Below are positions 44,322-54,879 of a DNA stretch of 64,000 nucleotides, piece after piece. The notes beneath the pieces were generated by a model. The model had not been told where the DNA came from. It ran no database searches and was given only the letters and a program-made list of their open reading frames with translations. Both the position numbers and the translations under genes were made by a program. The stretch is taken from assembly GCA_028023455.1 (NCBI GenBank), contig JAQFVV010012416.1:3641594-3705593 (forward strand). The letters are read 5' to 3'. Position 1 is the first letter of the stretch, and each line of letters opens with the position of its first letter. The stretch comes from Epiperipatus broadwayi. Lineage: Eukaryota; Onychophora; Udeonychophora; Euonychophora; Peripatidae.

Positions 44322-45005
44322 ACAACATTATATTTTTTGTTGTCAAAATTACAGAACAGTGAGCAACACTTGTCAAATGTATTCATTAATAAGAAAAGTC
44401 TTAAGACTATTAATTTAAAAATGATATTTGTGTACTAGTAATAACAAAAATAATAAGGTAAAATTCTACTTGACCAAAACTAATAGTCAATATATGTATA
44501 TTTTTATTAATTAGCTAAAAATATCAATCACCATTATTAGCAACCATCCATAAATGAGTAAGACCATTTCCATGTTAAAAAAGAAAAAAGAAAAAATTCT
44601 TTAAAAATTTGGAATCAGAATTTCTGGACATATTTATAAATAAAGGTTTTGGATTTGCAGAACACATATTCCCTTTGTCACATTTAGGATAGGAAGATGT
44701 TTGATGATATGAAAAATTCATGTTTTCATGGTTCTATATTATTCCAGATAACTAAGAGCAGTAGAGAAAAAGATGCTGAAAAGAATAATTGATGATTAAT
44801 TCATAATTATCAGTGGATAAAACTGATGTCCTCAATATTTTCTGTTAATTTTCTATACCTATTAGGAGGTATCACATTAGAGGGACGGCTTATAAAAATC
44901 CAAAATAAATAATGTGTGGTAAGCTAATCCTATAACCACAATATAACTACTTTATTTCTGTTACAATGTTTTTTGCTTACAAATAGTTTTACTAAATAAA
45001 ATAAG
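44322..45005. other. A+T-rich non-coding DNA
   Basis: No gene or repeat recognised. Confidence 0.45.
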
Positions 45006-45018
45006 TTAATAATGATAA

Positions 45019-45806
45019 TATTTAAATAAATAATTTAGTAATATATATGTAATCTTGTGAAAGGAAACTAACTTTCACATATGCATTAATACATAAAAGT
45101 ATAAATTTATACACACTCACCTGTCAGTAAAAGTTTTAAAACCATAAGTGAATCACGTATACTTAGAATTTATCCTAAGTTAATCCTTACTGGTCATGTT
45201 CAAATCAGGACTTGTTCCTATTATGTGCCTGATATTTTTAATTGACACATTATTTACACAAATTTAGTTTATACACCACAAGGAAGAGTACCTGTGATTT
45301 TAATTTATATTAGTTTGAATATATGTAAATAAATAATTTAGAAATGTATCTCATGGAAAGAAACTAATCTTCACTCATGCACTAATAGATTAATGTATTT
45401 GTGCACATGTAAAGGTTAGCTTCCTTCCATAAGATTACATATATGTGTGTGAAGATTAGTTTTCTTTCCTGAGATTACATATATATGCATTACTAAATTA
45501 TTTATTTACATATATTAAAGTAATATAAATTAAAATTGCAGGTATTTAAAATCAGAAAATTTCTCTTCCCTGTAATATATAACCCAAATTTATATAAATA
45601 AGTTATCAATTAAAATATCAAGCACATAATAGGATCAAATTCTAATTTAAGCACAGCTTGTAAAAGTTGACTTGTGTAAGAAAGAATACATTCTAAGCAT
45701 AAGTGATTCACTTAGGTTTTTAAAATTCTTATTGAAGGTTAAATGTACATAAATTTATACATTAATCTATTAGTGCATGTGTGAAGAATAGTTTCCTTCC
45801 ATAAGA
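45019..45806. mobile_element. 788-bp fold-back element (family F)
   Basis: Two arms of about 390 bases run in opposite directions from a centre near 45410. Example: ATAAGTGAATCACGTATACT (left) against rc CTAAGTGAATCACTTATGCT (right). A perfect 13-bp direct repeat TTAATAATGATAA (45006-45018 and 45807-45819) flanks it. A motif ending in GGAAACTAAC...TTCACNCATGCACTAATA appears at both ends and at the centre. The left end has about 30 extra bases outside the arm. There is no ORF, no TIR of a known DNA transposon and no hammerhead core. Confidence 0.78.
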
Positions 45807-45819
45807 TTAATAATGATAA

Positions 45820-46820
45820 CTAAATTTATTAACTGATTACTATCCAATTAAGTCACCATCTAAATCATCTGGTCTCTCTGCAAGTTTCAGTACAAAAATG
45901 AAAGCTTTTTGCCCAAAGTTGCTTTATCCTGCAGTAAAAGTTTATGTAGTTAATGCATTCAGATTGTTATACTTGTTTACTATAATAGTCTATGGATATA
46001 TCTTTTTAGAACTACTATTAAAAATGTCAACAATAAAATCATTCATCTGGGAATCATCATTAAATCTATCAATTATGAGGGTTTGATTTTCTATTTGTAA
46101 AGGGGACTTAATCTTATATATCTTCAGTCATTTATCTCCTATATCACAGCTAAAATATATATTGCAACCTTAGTTAGCCCAATCCTGAAAGACACTCCTT
46201 CAACCACTTCCATATTCATGTTGTTCCTTTTTTACTAATCATACTATCAAGCATGCAGATCTGTTGGACAATGATAATATCAAATCATTTGGCTGGTGTT
46301 TTATTTAATGATCTGAAAAAAAAAATCCACACAGACATCTACGGTCAACTCTCCTAATTGCCAAAACTTTAATCCATTCCAAAATACATATGTCTCTCAA
46401 TCATGGTTAAAAATTTTGTTTAACACTCTTTTTCAAAATTGTAAATACCAATTGTATTACATGCAGCAATTTTATTTTAATGTTTTTACATATACATCTA
46501 GTAAAAGCAAATAAATAGCCCATTGTATGACAAAGATTTCTTCAACAACCAAAGCAACAAGAATTTGAGCATTCTGATCTTAGTTTTATTCTCTAGATAA
46601 AAATATATACCTATTTACTGACCAATATTGGATGATGAACTGAAGTGGTTATTGAGAAAAAAATCTTAAAACTGTTGAGAAAAATTCATTTGATCTACTT
46701 CAAATTCTAGGTTTTATGCATGAAAACAGACACACTATCTCTGTATGAGGTAAGACCTTTTATATATGCATATTTATATTTAAGGTGAAGATTTTCATGG
46801 GTTACAGATATAAGCGTAAC
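45820..46820. other. A+T-rich non-coding DNA
   Basis: No gene. The frame at 45898-46086 has no family features. Confidence 0.45.
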
Positions 46821-47094
46821 ATTATCCAGGTACATTCATGTATAATTAATTGTAGTAAAAATATATATACCAACTAATCACCGATCGGGTAATATTACCC
46901 GTGTATAATTAACTGTAGTAAAAAAAATATCTATCAATGTTTCATCCAGGTCACACTAGTCAAGGATAATATTACCTGTATATAATTAATTTTAGTAAAT
47001 ATATATATACTAACGTTATAGTTGATGATCTGGCTGAAACACTGGTATATACATTTTTATTACAATTAATTATGCATTGATGTACACGGATAAC
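46821..47094. repeat. imperfect inverted and tandem A/T-rich repeat
   Basis: The left end TTATCCAGGTACATTCATG and right end (rc TTATCCGTGTACATCAATG) are inverted, and both continue into AATTAATTGTAGTAAAAAT-like text. Inside, GTATAATTAA-TGTAGTAAA-like units recur three times, together with GGGTAATATTACCC (a 14-bp palindrome) and TGGCTGAAACACTGG. A small fold-back element with internal duplication is likely. Confidence 0.5.
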
Positions 47095-47109
47095 ATTTCA
47101 ATTATTTTT

Positions 47110-47575
47110 TTTTTACCTTTTCAATATATATATGTGCTAACACACATATGGTAGATACCACTTTATATGTATATTTTTGATTATTTTATAACTATATTTA
47201 TTTATTTTATTTTGCATTAAATTATGATGTAAAATCCAAATTTTATTGATATAATATTGAATATATATTTTTAAATTGAATGGTTTTAAATTTTTAAAAA
47301 TAAAAATTTTGTTAATACAGCCATTTAAATAATGTATGCAAAAAATTATCGAAGTAATAGAATAATTTTTTGCATACTTTACTTAAATGGTTAGATTAAC
47401 AAAAATTTTATTTTTAAAAATTAAAAGCCATTTTATTTATATATGTATAGACAATATTGATCAATAAAATTTTGATTTGCTATTTCAACTTAATGAACAA
47501 AAATAAATAGAAATATATACATAAAGAAGTATATATATATGTGTGTGTGCGCACATATATTAAATTAAAAAATTA
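47110..47575. repeat. long imperfect palindrome of about 460 bp
   Basis: Arms meet near 47352. ATGTATGCAAAAAATTAT (left) faces rc of ATAATTTTTTGCATACTTT (right). Outward, AAATTTTATTGATATAATATT faces rc of GATCAATAAAATTTTGATT, and finally ATATATGTGCTAACACACATA faces rc of ATATGTGTGTGTGCGCACATA. A fold-back element; its ends and target site are hidden in low-complexity DNA. Confidence 0.65.
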
Positions 47576-47954
47576 AAATAATAAATGATTTTAAAAAGAT
47601 AAAATATATGTATATCTTAAAAACATTGACGATAAAATTAAGATGTTTTTCGGATCTCTGAATAAAACTGCCAGACAATTAAAATTGTCAAAGTTATATT
47701 GACAAAACAGTATTGTTAAACATACATGAGGAAGAATATAAGTTTTTTTTTTTATTTAAAATACAGATTTTAAAAAGACTGATTTGAATATCTTAGAAAT
47801 ACTAATTGTTATAATAGGTAATATAACATAAAATGTTTTAATTTTTAAAAAAATATATTTTAAAATTAAAAAAAAGAAGTAAATATGTCTTTCAATTCTT
47901 TAAATATTTTGCAAGTCTTTTGTAGATATGACATATTGATTATGACAACTTGTA

Positions 47955-48325
47955 TCATCACATGATTACCCATTTCTTATGCTTACTCATAACTGCTATT
48001 AAAACGGCAAGACTTTTCATACAGTAGTGCCACTCAGTGCAGGCCAAACTAATCAATGGATGCCAGAGGCTTGTGCATAAAATCCCTATCTAATAGTAGA
48101 GATAAAAGGTGGCTGCTGGAAGGTTACATTAGATCCTAAGATCTAGGTGCAGTGCACCCAGATCCAAGGCTCCTCACTAACAAAGGTCACAAAACAGAAA
48201 TTAGTCTAGAGATATTGGATGAATAGATAGTAGATATGGGATTTTATGCACAAGCCATCTGGCATCCATTGATTACTCTGACTTGCACTGAGTGGCACTA
48301 CTGTATGGAGAGTATTGCTTGTTTT
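47955..48325 (+). mobile_element. fold-back hammerhead element, family A, copy A5, 5'-truncated head
   Basis: Direct repeat AACTTGTA (47947-47954, 48326-48333). The head starts directly at TCATCACATGATTACCC, lacking the AAACCACTAAA part of copies A4 and A6. The arms are complete. At the apex the core is decayed: CTAACAA replaces CTGACGA, though GAAA, TTAGTC and the flanking stem I parts remain. An inserted-looking stretch in the left arm side (GTGGCTGCTGGAAGG ... GGTGCAGTGCACC) also occurs in A6 and A2, so it is ancestral and was lost from A1 and A4. Confidence 0.8.
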
Positions 48326-48514
48326 AACTTGTACCATGGCATAAAATAATAGCAGACTGTAGAAAAGCATTAATAATGTTGACTTAAGCTATGGAGATTT
48401 GGAAAAAAGTTTCTCAGTGATTGTAATTAATTCTATTCAGTTCAATAGTAAAGATTTTTAACAAGAAGATTCATGAATGCAGGAGAGTGGCTATAAAAAA
48501 AAGATAGAAATTTT

Positions 48515-48850
48515 ATTAAAATCATCATCATCACTCTTAACCTTTATCAATCTAATCCACAATGAAGATTTCTCCATGCTTATTCCAATTTTTGTGACTA
48601 AACACATTATTCCAGTTAAGTTTAAACTTCAGTTAAATATATTATCATGCTTTCTAATTATATGTATAACCCAACATTTGAACTTTATATCTTTTCTAAT
48701 AATGTCAGTAATAGTTGTTTGATATCTTATTCATGTATTGTATTTTCAATTATGTTTTGTTACTCTTATCATAAATTTCTTCAGTATATGGTCAAAAGTT
48801 AATATATTATCAGATGTCTGAGTCTCAGATCTATTCATTCATAAGGAAGA
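48515..48850 (-). mobile_element. old RTE LINE 3' fragment (RTE-5)
   Basis: CATCATCATCACTCTTAACC, then AATGAAGATTTCTCCATG, AATGTCAGTAATAGTTGTTT and TGTTACTCTTATCATAAAT align in order with the tail and C-terminal coding end of RTE-1. All frames are closed. It faces the plus-strand fragment at 48.95-49.46 kb. Confidence 0.65.
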
Positions 48851-48949
48851 TTAATAATAATAGTGAATTATCAAAATATTTGGCAAAAATAAAAAAGGAC
48901 ATTAATTTGAACATTGAGTTAGCATCTTTACATTAAAAAAAATAGTATT

Positions 48950-49462
48950 CTTACATATAGATGATAGTAAGATTATGAAAAAAGTCAATGGTATTAATGG
49001 TCTTTCCAAATATACCCAGGAAATGTTACAACAGCTAGAAAAGTAATTTCTTATCCAGCCATTGGAGCTGATACATTTCATTTTTCAATAATAGGTCTAT
49101 AAAAACTTCAAATTGCATGAAGATCAAAAATTATCATTTGGATCTTAGTTAGATAAATAAAAAGATATTGTTACTTGAAGTTAACCTTTATCTGTAGGAT
49201 ATTCATTATTTTTAAATAATTAATAATCTCTATTGCACATATAGAAATGATAATAAATGGACAATTGAAATCTTAAACTGGATTCCAATAGATTGTAAAA
49301 GACCCAGAAAGAGACCACATGTGAGATGGATGGATGAAATAAGAAAGTGTGCAGGGATGGTGTGGAGAAGAGAAGCTAAAGATCGGAGAAGATGGATTGA
49401 ACTTGGAGAGACCTTAATCCTGCAGTGGACTGATAATGGTTGATGATGATGATGATTAAACA
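48950..49462 (+). mobile_element. RTE LINE fragment in plus orientation (RTE-3)
   Basis: From about 48950 the plus strand shows decayed RT blocks (DDSKIM, KYTQEMLQQLEK against the LELQEMLQELSDK of RTE-1; EVNLYL against EVNSYKYL). From 49257 to 49443 a well kept C-terminal end follows: WTIEILNWIPIDCKRPRK, HVRWMDEIRKCAGM, RRWIELGETLILQW and a stop. It ends in (TGATGA)n at 49441-49457. The upstream blocks are much more decayed than the end, so two fragments of different age may be joined here. Confidence 0.7.
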
Positions 49463-49885
49463 TACAATGTTCTTTAATATGCAATTAATTATTGAGAAAT
49501 TAAATATCTGTTATAAATATTTGTAGCTCTACAACAGACTTTTTATTCATTACATTAATATTAAAAGTTGTTTAACAAGATGCAATGCACTGCAAAATAT
49601 ATATATAAACATAGAGTGAATTTTATGCAACATAAATCTTGCAAAATTAAAAAAAAAACAATTTTTAAAAAATATAGATTTTTGTAGTTCCAAGGTAAAG
49701 TTTGAAGTTAGCAAATATATATATTAAAGAAAATAATTTATGTTTTTAATCAAAGTATAAACTTCTACCAAAAAATAAATTTATCATTTAAATAATTTGT
49801 AGATTTCATCATAATCCGTTTCATTCTTGTTTGTAATAAATTGGCTGAACTGTTTCTAACATTGGAAAAAGAAAAGGTTTATTAT

Positions 49886-49978
49886 TGTCAAGCATTGGTG
49901 ACCTAGTGGTTAGCATAGCTGCCATCCAGGCAGCTGACCCGGGTTCGCTTCCAGGGCAACGCATTTGACAAATGAAAA
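49886..49978 (+). mobile_element. SINE S1, copy o
   Basis: Perfect 14-bp target duplication AAAAGGTTTATTAT (49872-49885, 49979-49992). Variant end ACGCATTTGACAAATG and shortened variable arm, as in copy k. Confidence 0.93.
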
Positions 49979-50249
49979 AAAAGGTTTATTATATTTATTT
50001 ATTTTTATTAAGTGTAGCTGAGCACACTTTCAATTTGGAAAATGAGATTTAATAACATTCATGGATTGGTTAGGTATGCTGCAGTATTTATTGATGAAGT
50101 ACTAATTATTTTAATTAGATATTTAAATATTCCACTTGTTTGAGATTGTATAATATTTTCTTTTTTGTTAATGATGTAGTTGTTGGTAATGATAAATTAT
50201 GCCTCTTTTATTTATATATTGTGTATTTTATTATACTACTTTGATTATT

Positions 50250-50277
50250 GTGTGTGTGTGTATATATATATATATAT
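50250..50277. repeat. (TG)n(TA)n microsatellite
   Basis: About six TG units followed by about eight TA units. Confidence 0.9.
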
Positions 50278-50359
50278 TGTGTATTTTATTATAATACCTC
50301 CAGAACATTTACTAATACATATAACCAATCATATGAATTATTCCATACAAGTGCAATGA

Positions 50360-50625
50360 AATATAGATTTAAATGGCTTCATTGCTTGAGAGATCATAAG
50401 TTCAAACACCAGAAAAGCCAGCAGCAGAATTTCCCGTATTCCAGAGTCTGATATTGCTAAACTTACATAAGGCCAAAACATTCAAATGGCTTTAATGCTT
50501 GTTGGGAGCTTATAAAAGTTCAAGGTCTAGAAGTTCTAGCATCAGAATCAATCCTAAGACCCTCACATTCCAGGTCACTACACTAAACTGCACAGGCCAG
50601 TGCAGTTACAATTCTTGGCACAATG
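50360..50625 (+). repeat. tRNA-like repeat, two units
   Basis: ATGGCTTCATTGCTTGAGAG ... AAGTTCAAACACC, and about 120 bases later ATGGCTTTAATGCTTGTTGG ... AAGTTCAAGGTC, are two A-box/B-box-like pairs with tRNA-like spacing. The second continues with AGTTCTAGCATCAGAATC, shared with family C at 30.6 kb. It is probably a decayed tRNA-derived SINE dimer; none could act as a tRNA gene. Confidence 0.45.
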
Positions 50626-51065
50626 TTTGTAAATATAGTAAAATTGATGACAATTTTTTAAACCTCATTTTCATCATTTTAAATTATTTTTAATGAATAA
50701 AATTATTAAAGAAAGTCTTCAAGTGATACAGTTTTAAAGACCTATAGAGGTCCCTAGTGATGATTTTTTCAGACGCTCATTGCTAAGGTTTACAGCCTTG
50801 TTAAAACTATTATTTCAACCCGTTATAAATTATTATCCTGTATCATTTAATACAATGGGGAAATGGCAGACCATTTCAGGATTGATTTTTAGATGAAAAA
50901 TGCAAAATAAAAAATTTCACTTTAGCTACTATTGTGTCCAACTTGATACCAGAGTTTTCAAATATCATATAATTATTTTACTATTTAACTATGCTATTAT
51001 AAAAAAATCATGACTGTAGTAATGTTTATAGTAAGTGGATAACTGAGGTGAATGAAAAAGACTTA
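50626..51065. other. A+T-rich non-coding DNA
   Basis: No gene or repeat recognised. Confidence 0.45.
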
Positions 51066-51079
51066 TATAAATTGTAATA

Positions 51080-51476
51080 AAATCACTAAAACAACACACG
51101 ATCACCATTTCCTATGCTTGCACATGCTGGTAAAATAGTACCAAACTTATCATAAAATAGCTCCACACCCAGTACAGTGCAAACCTTAGTAATCAATGGA
51201 TGCAAGAACGTTTGTGCATCAAATTTTTATCCAGTGCCTTTTAATCCAATATTTCCAGATTAGTTTCTAACTTGTGGCTGCTGGAGGGTTGCATTGGATC
51301 CTAAGATCTAGATGCAGTGCTCTCAGATTTAAGACTCCTCACTGGTTAAAGCCACAAGCTAGTAACTAGTCTGGGGGTATTGGATGAGTAGGCATTGAGT
51401 AGGGGTTTTATGCACAAACTTAGAATCCATTGAATACTATGGGTGGCACTACTGTACGGAGAATTTGCTACTGTTT
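51080..51476 (+). mobile_element. fold-back hammerhead element, family A, copy A6
   Basis: A 14-bp target repeat with one mismatch, TATAAATTGTAATA (51066-51079) and TATAAATTGTTATA (51477-51490). The head AATCACTAAAACAACACACG is complete. The apex (about 51325-51380) reads CTGGTTA, stem II AGCCACAAGCT, TAGTAACTAGTCTGGGG. The constant bases are mutated but stem III, GTC and stem I remain, so the ribozyme is recognisable yet dead. Confidence 0.8.
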
Positions 51477-51490
51477 TATAAATTGTTATA

Positions 51491-52499
51491 CATGTATAAT
51501 ACACTAATTCTTTAACAAGCTTGGGAGGTCATGTGATATCTAAGCAATTCAGTGACAGGTTTTAGCATAACCATTCCCTTCATGGGACCAAACTAAATTT
51601 TATTTTATTTTAGACTATTAATCTGAAATTAATCCTGAAACATTTAAACTATGAGCCTACCACTCTACTTTTGCATTAAATTACACAGAGACAAATTAAT
51701 CCATGAATTCGTTTTTGGGGGAAGTTATATGATATCCAAAAAGAAGAAAAACACTTATTGACCTTTGATACATGAATTTTTCGCTTTTTAATTTGTCACT
51801 CTGCTCTTGCACTGAATAATATAGGGCCAAAAAAGAACAGAATGATTAATTGCTCACAAGATTATGTGACATTCAAGTAGTAGAAGTGTTAAAAGTAATC
51901 TTCAATACAAAAACAATTTGCTTTTTAATTATTCCTTCTACCACTGGATTAGGGATGATGCATGAAATTACTATAAAAAATTAGATGCCATTTGAAATGG
52001 AAACCATAAAAACATCTATTTTGTCAGAGTCAATAGATAGAATAAAATTAAATGATAAAAAAATTGAAAAGAATGGAACAGAAGTGACGATAAAGGTGGA
52101 GTGAAAATCACCATTAGAAAATATCCAATATTGCTAATGTGATTCAATAAATAAATAAAAGACCTGTAATTAAGGAGAGGGGGGTTAAACGGGGAAAGAG
52201 AAGAAAGATTTGAAATTTATGTCATGCATAGTGGGATTGGGGTGCAACCATAAAGTTATACAGATCAGCACTTTAAAAAAAAAAAAACAGAAAAAAAAGA
52301 GTTTTCCTAAAGTCAAGATGATAATAATGCTTTAAAATTATATGCATAAATTTAAATTTATTAAGTTTTAAAAAACTCAACTGATTACTTATTTATTAGT
52401 CAGCAGTGCACAAGAATGAAATGTGATAACCTTTGGAATAAATTATTACTGTTAAAATATACGTGTGTTTTGGTAAATCCTAATTAAGTAAAGTTTTTC
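51491..52499. other. A+T-rich non-coding DNA
   Basis: No gene or repeat recognised. Confidence 0.45.
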
Positions 52500-52655
52500 C
52501 GAAGCTTTGTGATGATGGTGTTTTAGCTGTATTTATACTTTGGTCTATTTCCATCATCTAATACGAGTATTGAATGTCTTTAGAAAAATTTAACTTTATT
52601 TAAATATTCCAAATACATTCAACTGTTAGTAATAGCACACAGGTTAGTATATTGT
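52500..52655 (-). repeat. family D repeat, solo 3' part
   Basis: GAAGCTTTGTGATGATGGTG, CTATTTCCATCATCTAATAC and GTTAGTAATAGCACACAGG match the outer arm of the dimer at 58771-59336 and the copies at 8.3 and 58.0 kb. No tRNA-like head. Confidence 0.6.
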
Positions 52656-53930
52656 TAAATAGTCCAATGTACAAATACAATCTAATTAACTAACTTACTT
52701 ACTTCTGGAACTTAATTGTGCAACAATTTGTGAAACATGTTTTGAATTTAATGCTTTTAAATACATGCATTTTTAACAAAATACAGTAAAAAGGCCTAGA
52801 ACTAATGTTTGATGGCTGCTGATACTAGTTTTGTAATACCAATAAAACCATGAACTTAAGATATCAAATGTATGGTTATTTATTAGCCATAACTCTCTTA
52901 TCTGTTGATATTTAAAACATATGGAATAACTACCAGTTAAAATTATCTTTACAAAAAATCTCACATAATGGTTGAATGTAATAATGAAATCAGAGATATG
53001 TAAAAATATGGCATCTCTCTCAACCTAAGGGACTATCATATTATAATTATTGTCATTTTTAAGTCGGTATACCCCCCCCCCCAATTAAAATGTGACCATT
53101 AACTTCTAGCAATAAATAGCCAGATATTTATTAACTGACCATCAGTGGATAGCGATCTAAACTGAATGTGGGTCAATTAATTGATAAAAATATTCTAAGC
53201 TAATTTGTAATTTAGAAAAATTATTAAGAATCACTTTGATTAAACTTAAACACAAAATTTCTCGAAAGAGAAGGCGGATGCACTGCTATTATATCATAAA
53301 GCACTTCTAAAGTTTGATATACACTTTACTGTAATGGCATTTAAGTTTTCAGAGATATAAAATGTTTGTAATATTTGTAAGAAAGATGATTATAAGCTAT
53401 ATTGAGAGGTGTTTTTTGGGACTTTTTTGGCATTTTTGATTTAAATACGTAGGTTCATTCCAGAATTTATAATTAATTACTGTATTTATTTATTTATTTT
53501 CACATAACAGACAAGACAACAAGTGCACTGATAGAAACAAAAAAATCTAGGAAACATTTCTTTAGCGCAGTGATTATTCTTCCTTCCACAGGGTGTTAAA
53601 AAGGCTATAATAGTCAGTCGAATCTTCTATGAGATTATTGCAATGGAAAAATATTAAGTTATGAATATAGGCATGGAGAGTCAGTGTTTAATAGCTCTAA
53701 CTTACCTGATGTGTGAAGATTATTCACTGAATGCATGCATAATTAAACAAGAAGGCATAAGTTTCTGTTCTGTTGAATGATTGTGATAAAGTGAAATTGA
53801 AATAAGAAATGCACTGATAAAAGCAAAAAATAAAAAATAAAAGCACAGATTTATATTGTGTTGAAAATATTATAGTGACTAAAGATCTAGGAATAAATTT
53901 TAATTATTCAAAAAAAAATGTATTGAAGAA
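52656..53930. other. A+T-rich non-coding DNA
   Basis: No gene or repeat recognised; one poly-C run near 53072. Confidence 0.45.
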
Positions 53931-53933
53931 AAT

Positions 53934-54141
53934 ACTAATCATACAATCAAAATAATTCCAAATAAAGTTTTGTTTTATGTATATATATATTTGTATTTTA
54001 ATTTTATCTATATTCTGCTTTATTCTTCTTTACTATACTAATCATACAATCAAAATAATTCCAAATAAAGTTTTGTTTTATGTATATATATATATTTGTA
54101 TTTTAATTTTATCTATATTCTGCCTTATTCTTCTTTACTAT
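53934..54141. repeat. 103-bp tandem duplication
   Basis: Two nearly identical units (53934-54036 and 54037-about 54141) begin ACTAATCATACAATCAAAAT and contain a TA microsatellite. The plus-strand frame from 53977 to 54222 (YIYICILILSIFC repeated) is only the translation of this duplication. Confidence 0.9.
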
Positions 54142-54224
54142 ATTTATTCCATTATTTTGTCTTCTTATTTATTTGTTTCATATTATTTTGTTCATACTGT
54201 TTTATTTACTAATGTATTGTAGCT

Positions 54225-54258
54225 CTGAAGAAGACATTAGAACAGTTGAAACATCAGT
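54225..54258 (+). ncRNA. possible degenerate Penelope-type hammerhead relic
   Basis: CTGAAGAAGACATTAGAACA, then GTTGAAACATCAGT. It has CTGANGA and GAAAC at hammerhead-like spacing. Stem III would be a single pair (A with the U of ATC), resembling the minimal hammerheads of Penelope-like elements. Stem II pairs poorly. The position, just after a repeat and before an A-rich stretch, would fit an element end, but no Penelope coding sequence is near. Confidence 0.3.
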
Positions 54259-54259
54259 T

Positions 54260-54875
54260 TATAAATAAAAGTTTGGAATAAAGTATTTAAAGAATGAAAT
54301 ATTGTTATAGTTATTAAAATACAATCAAATGTTTTTACTTTTATTTTTTAAAACAATTCTTATCTATTAGAGACTTTTTTAATTATTTAATCAAACACTT
54401 TCCAAAGAAAAATTTGTAGCAGAAGATAAAATATAAGATGTTAAATAAACAGAATAAAGGATCAAAATATATTATACATGAATGTGATTCTGATTTATAG
54501 ATTGTTTTACATAGTTATCATAAAACTAACTCTTAACTTTTTTTATTAAGGAAAATACACATACAATTACAGTATAAATCTTTTTGATGTATATTTGTTT
54601 AGGTTTGTTACACTTATTACAACAATCACTAGTAAATAATTTTCCAAATTAGAAAATATACCCATTTGATACATTAGTTTATGACAAATTAATTTCATGT
54701 TAAGAACAGAAAACTCCTCATTCAAACTTCATCTGTAACTATTATGTGATTAGTTTTATATCAGAACTGGCTCTTCATTTAGTGATTTAGCCAATGGTCA
54801 TTATGCAGTTCGTATTTTGATTGGGAACAATTCTTTGTTATTATTCATCTAACTGGACCTTATTTTTTAACTTTG
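54260..54875. other. A+T-rich non-coding DNA
   Basis: No gene or repeat recognised. Confidence 0.45.
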
Positions 54876-54879
54876 AATT

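Noticed and set aside
53977-54222. membrane-protein-like ORF with repeats
   Set aside because: Its hydrophobic repeat is only the translation of an A/T-rich 103-bp tandem duplication.
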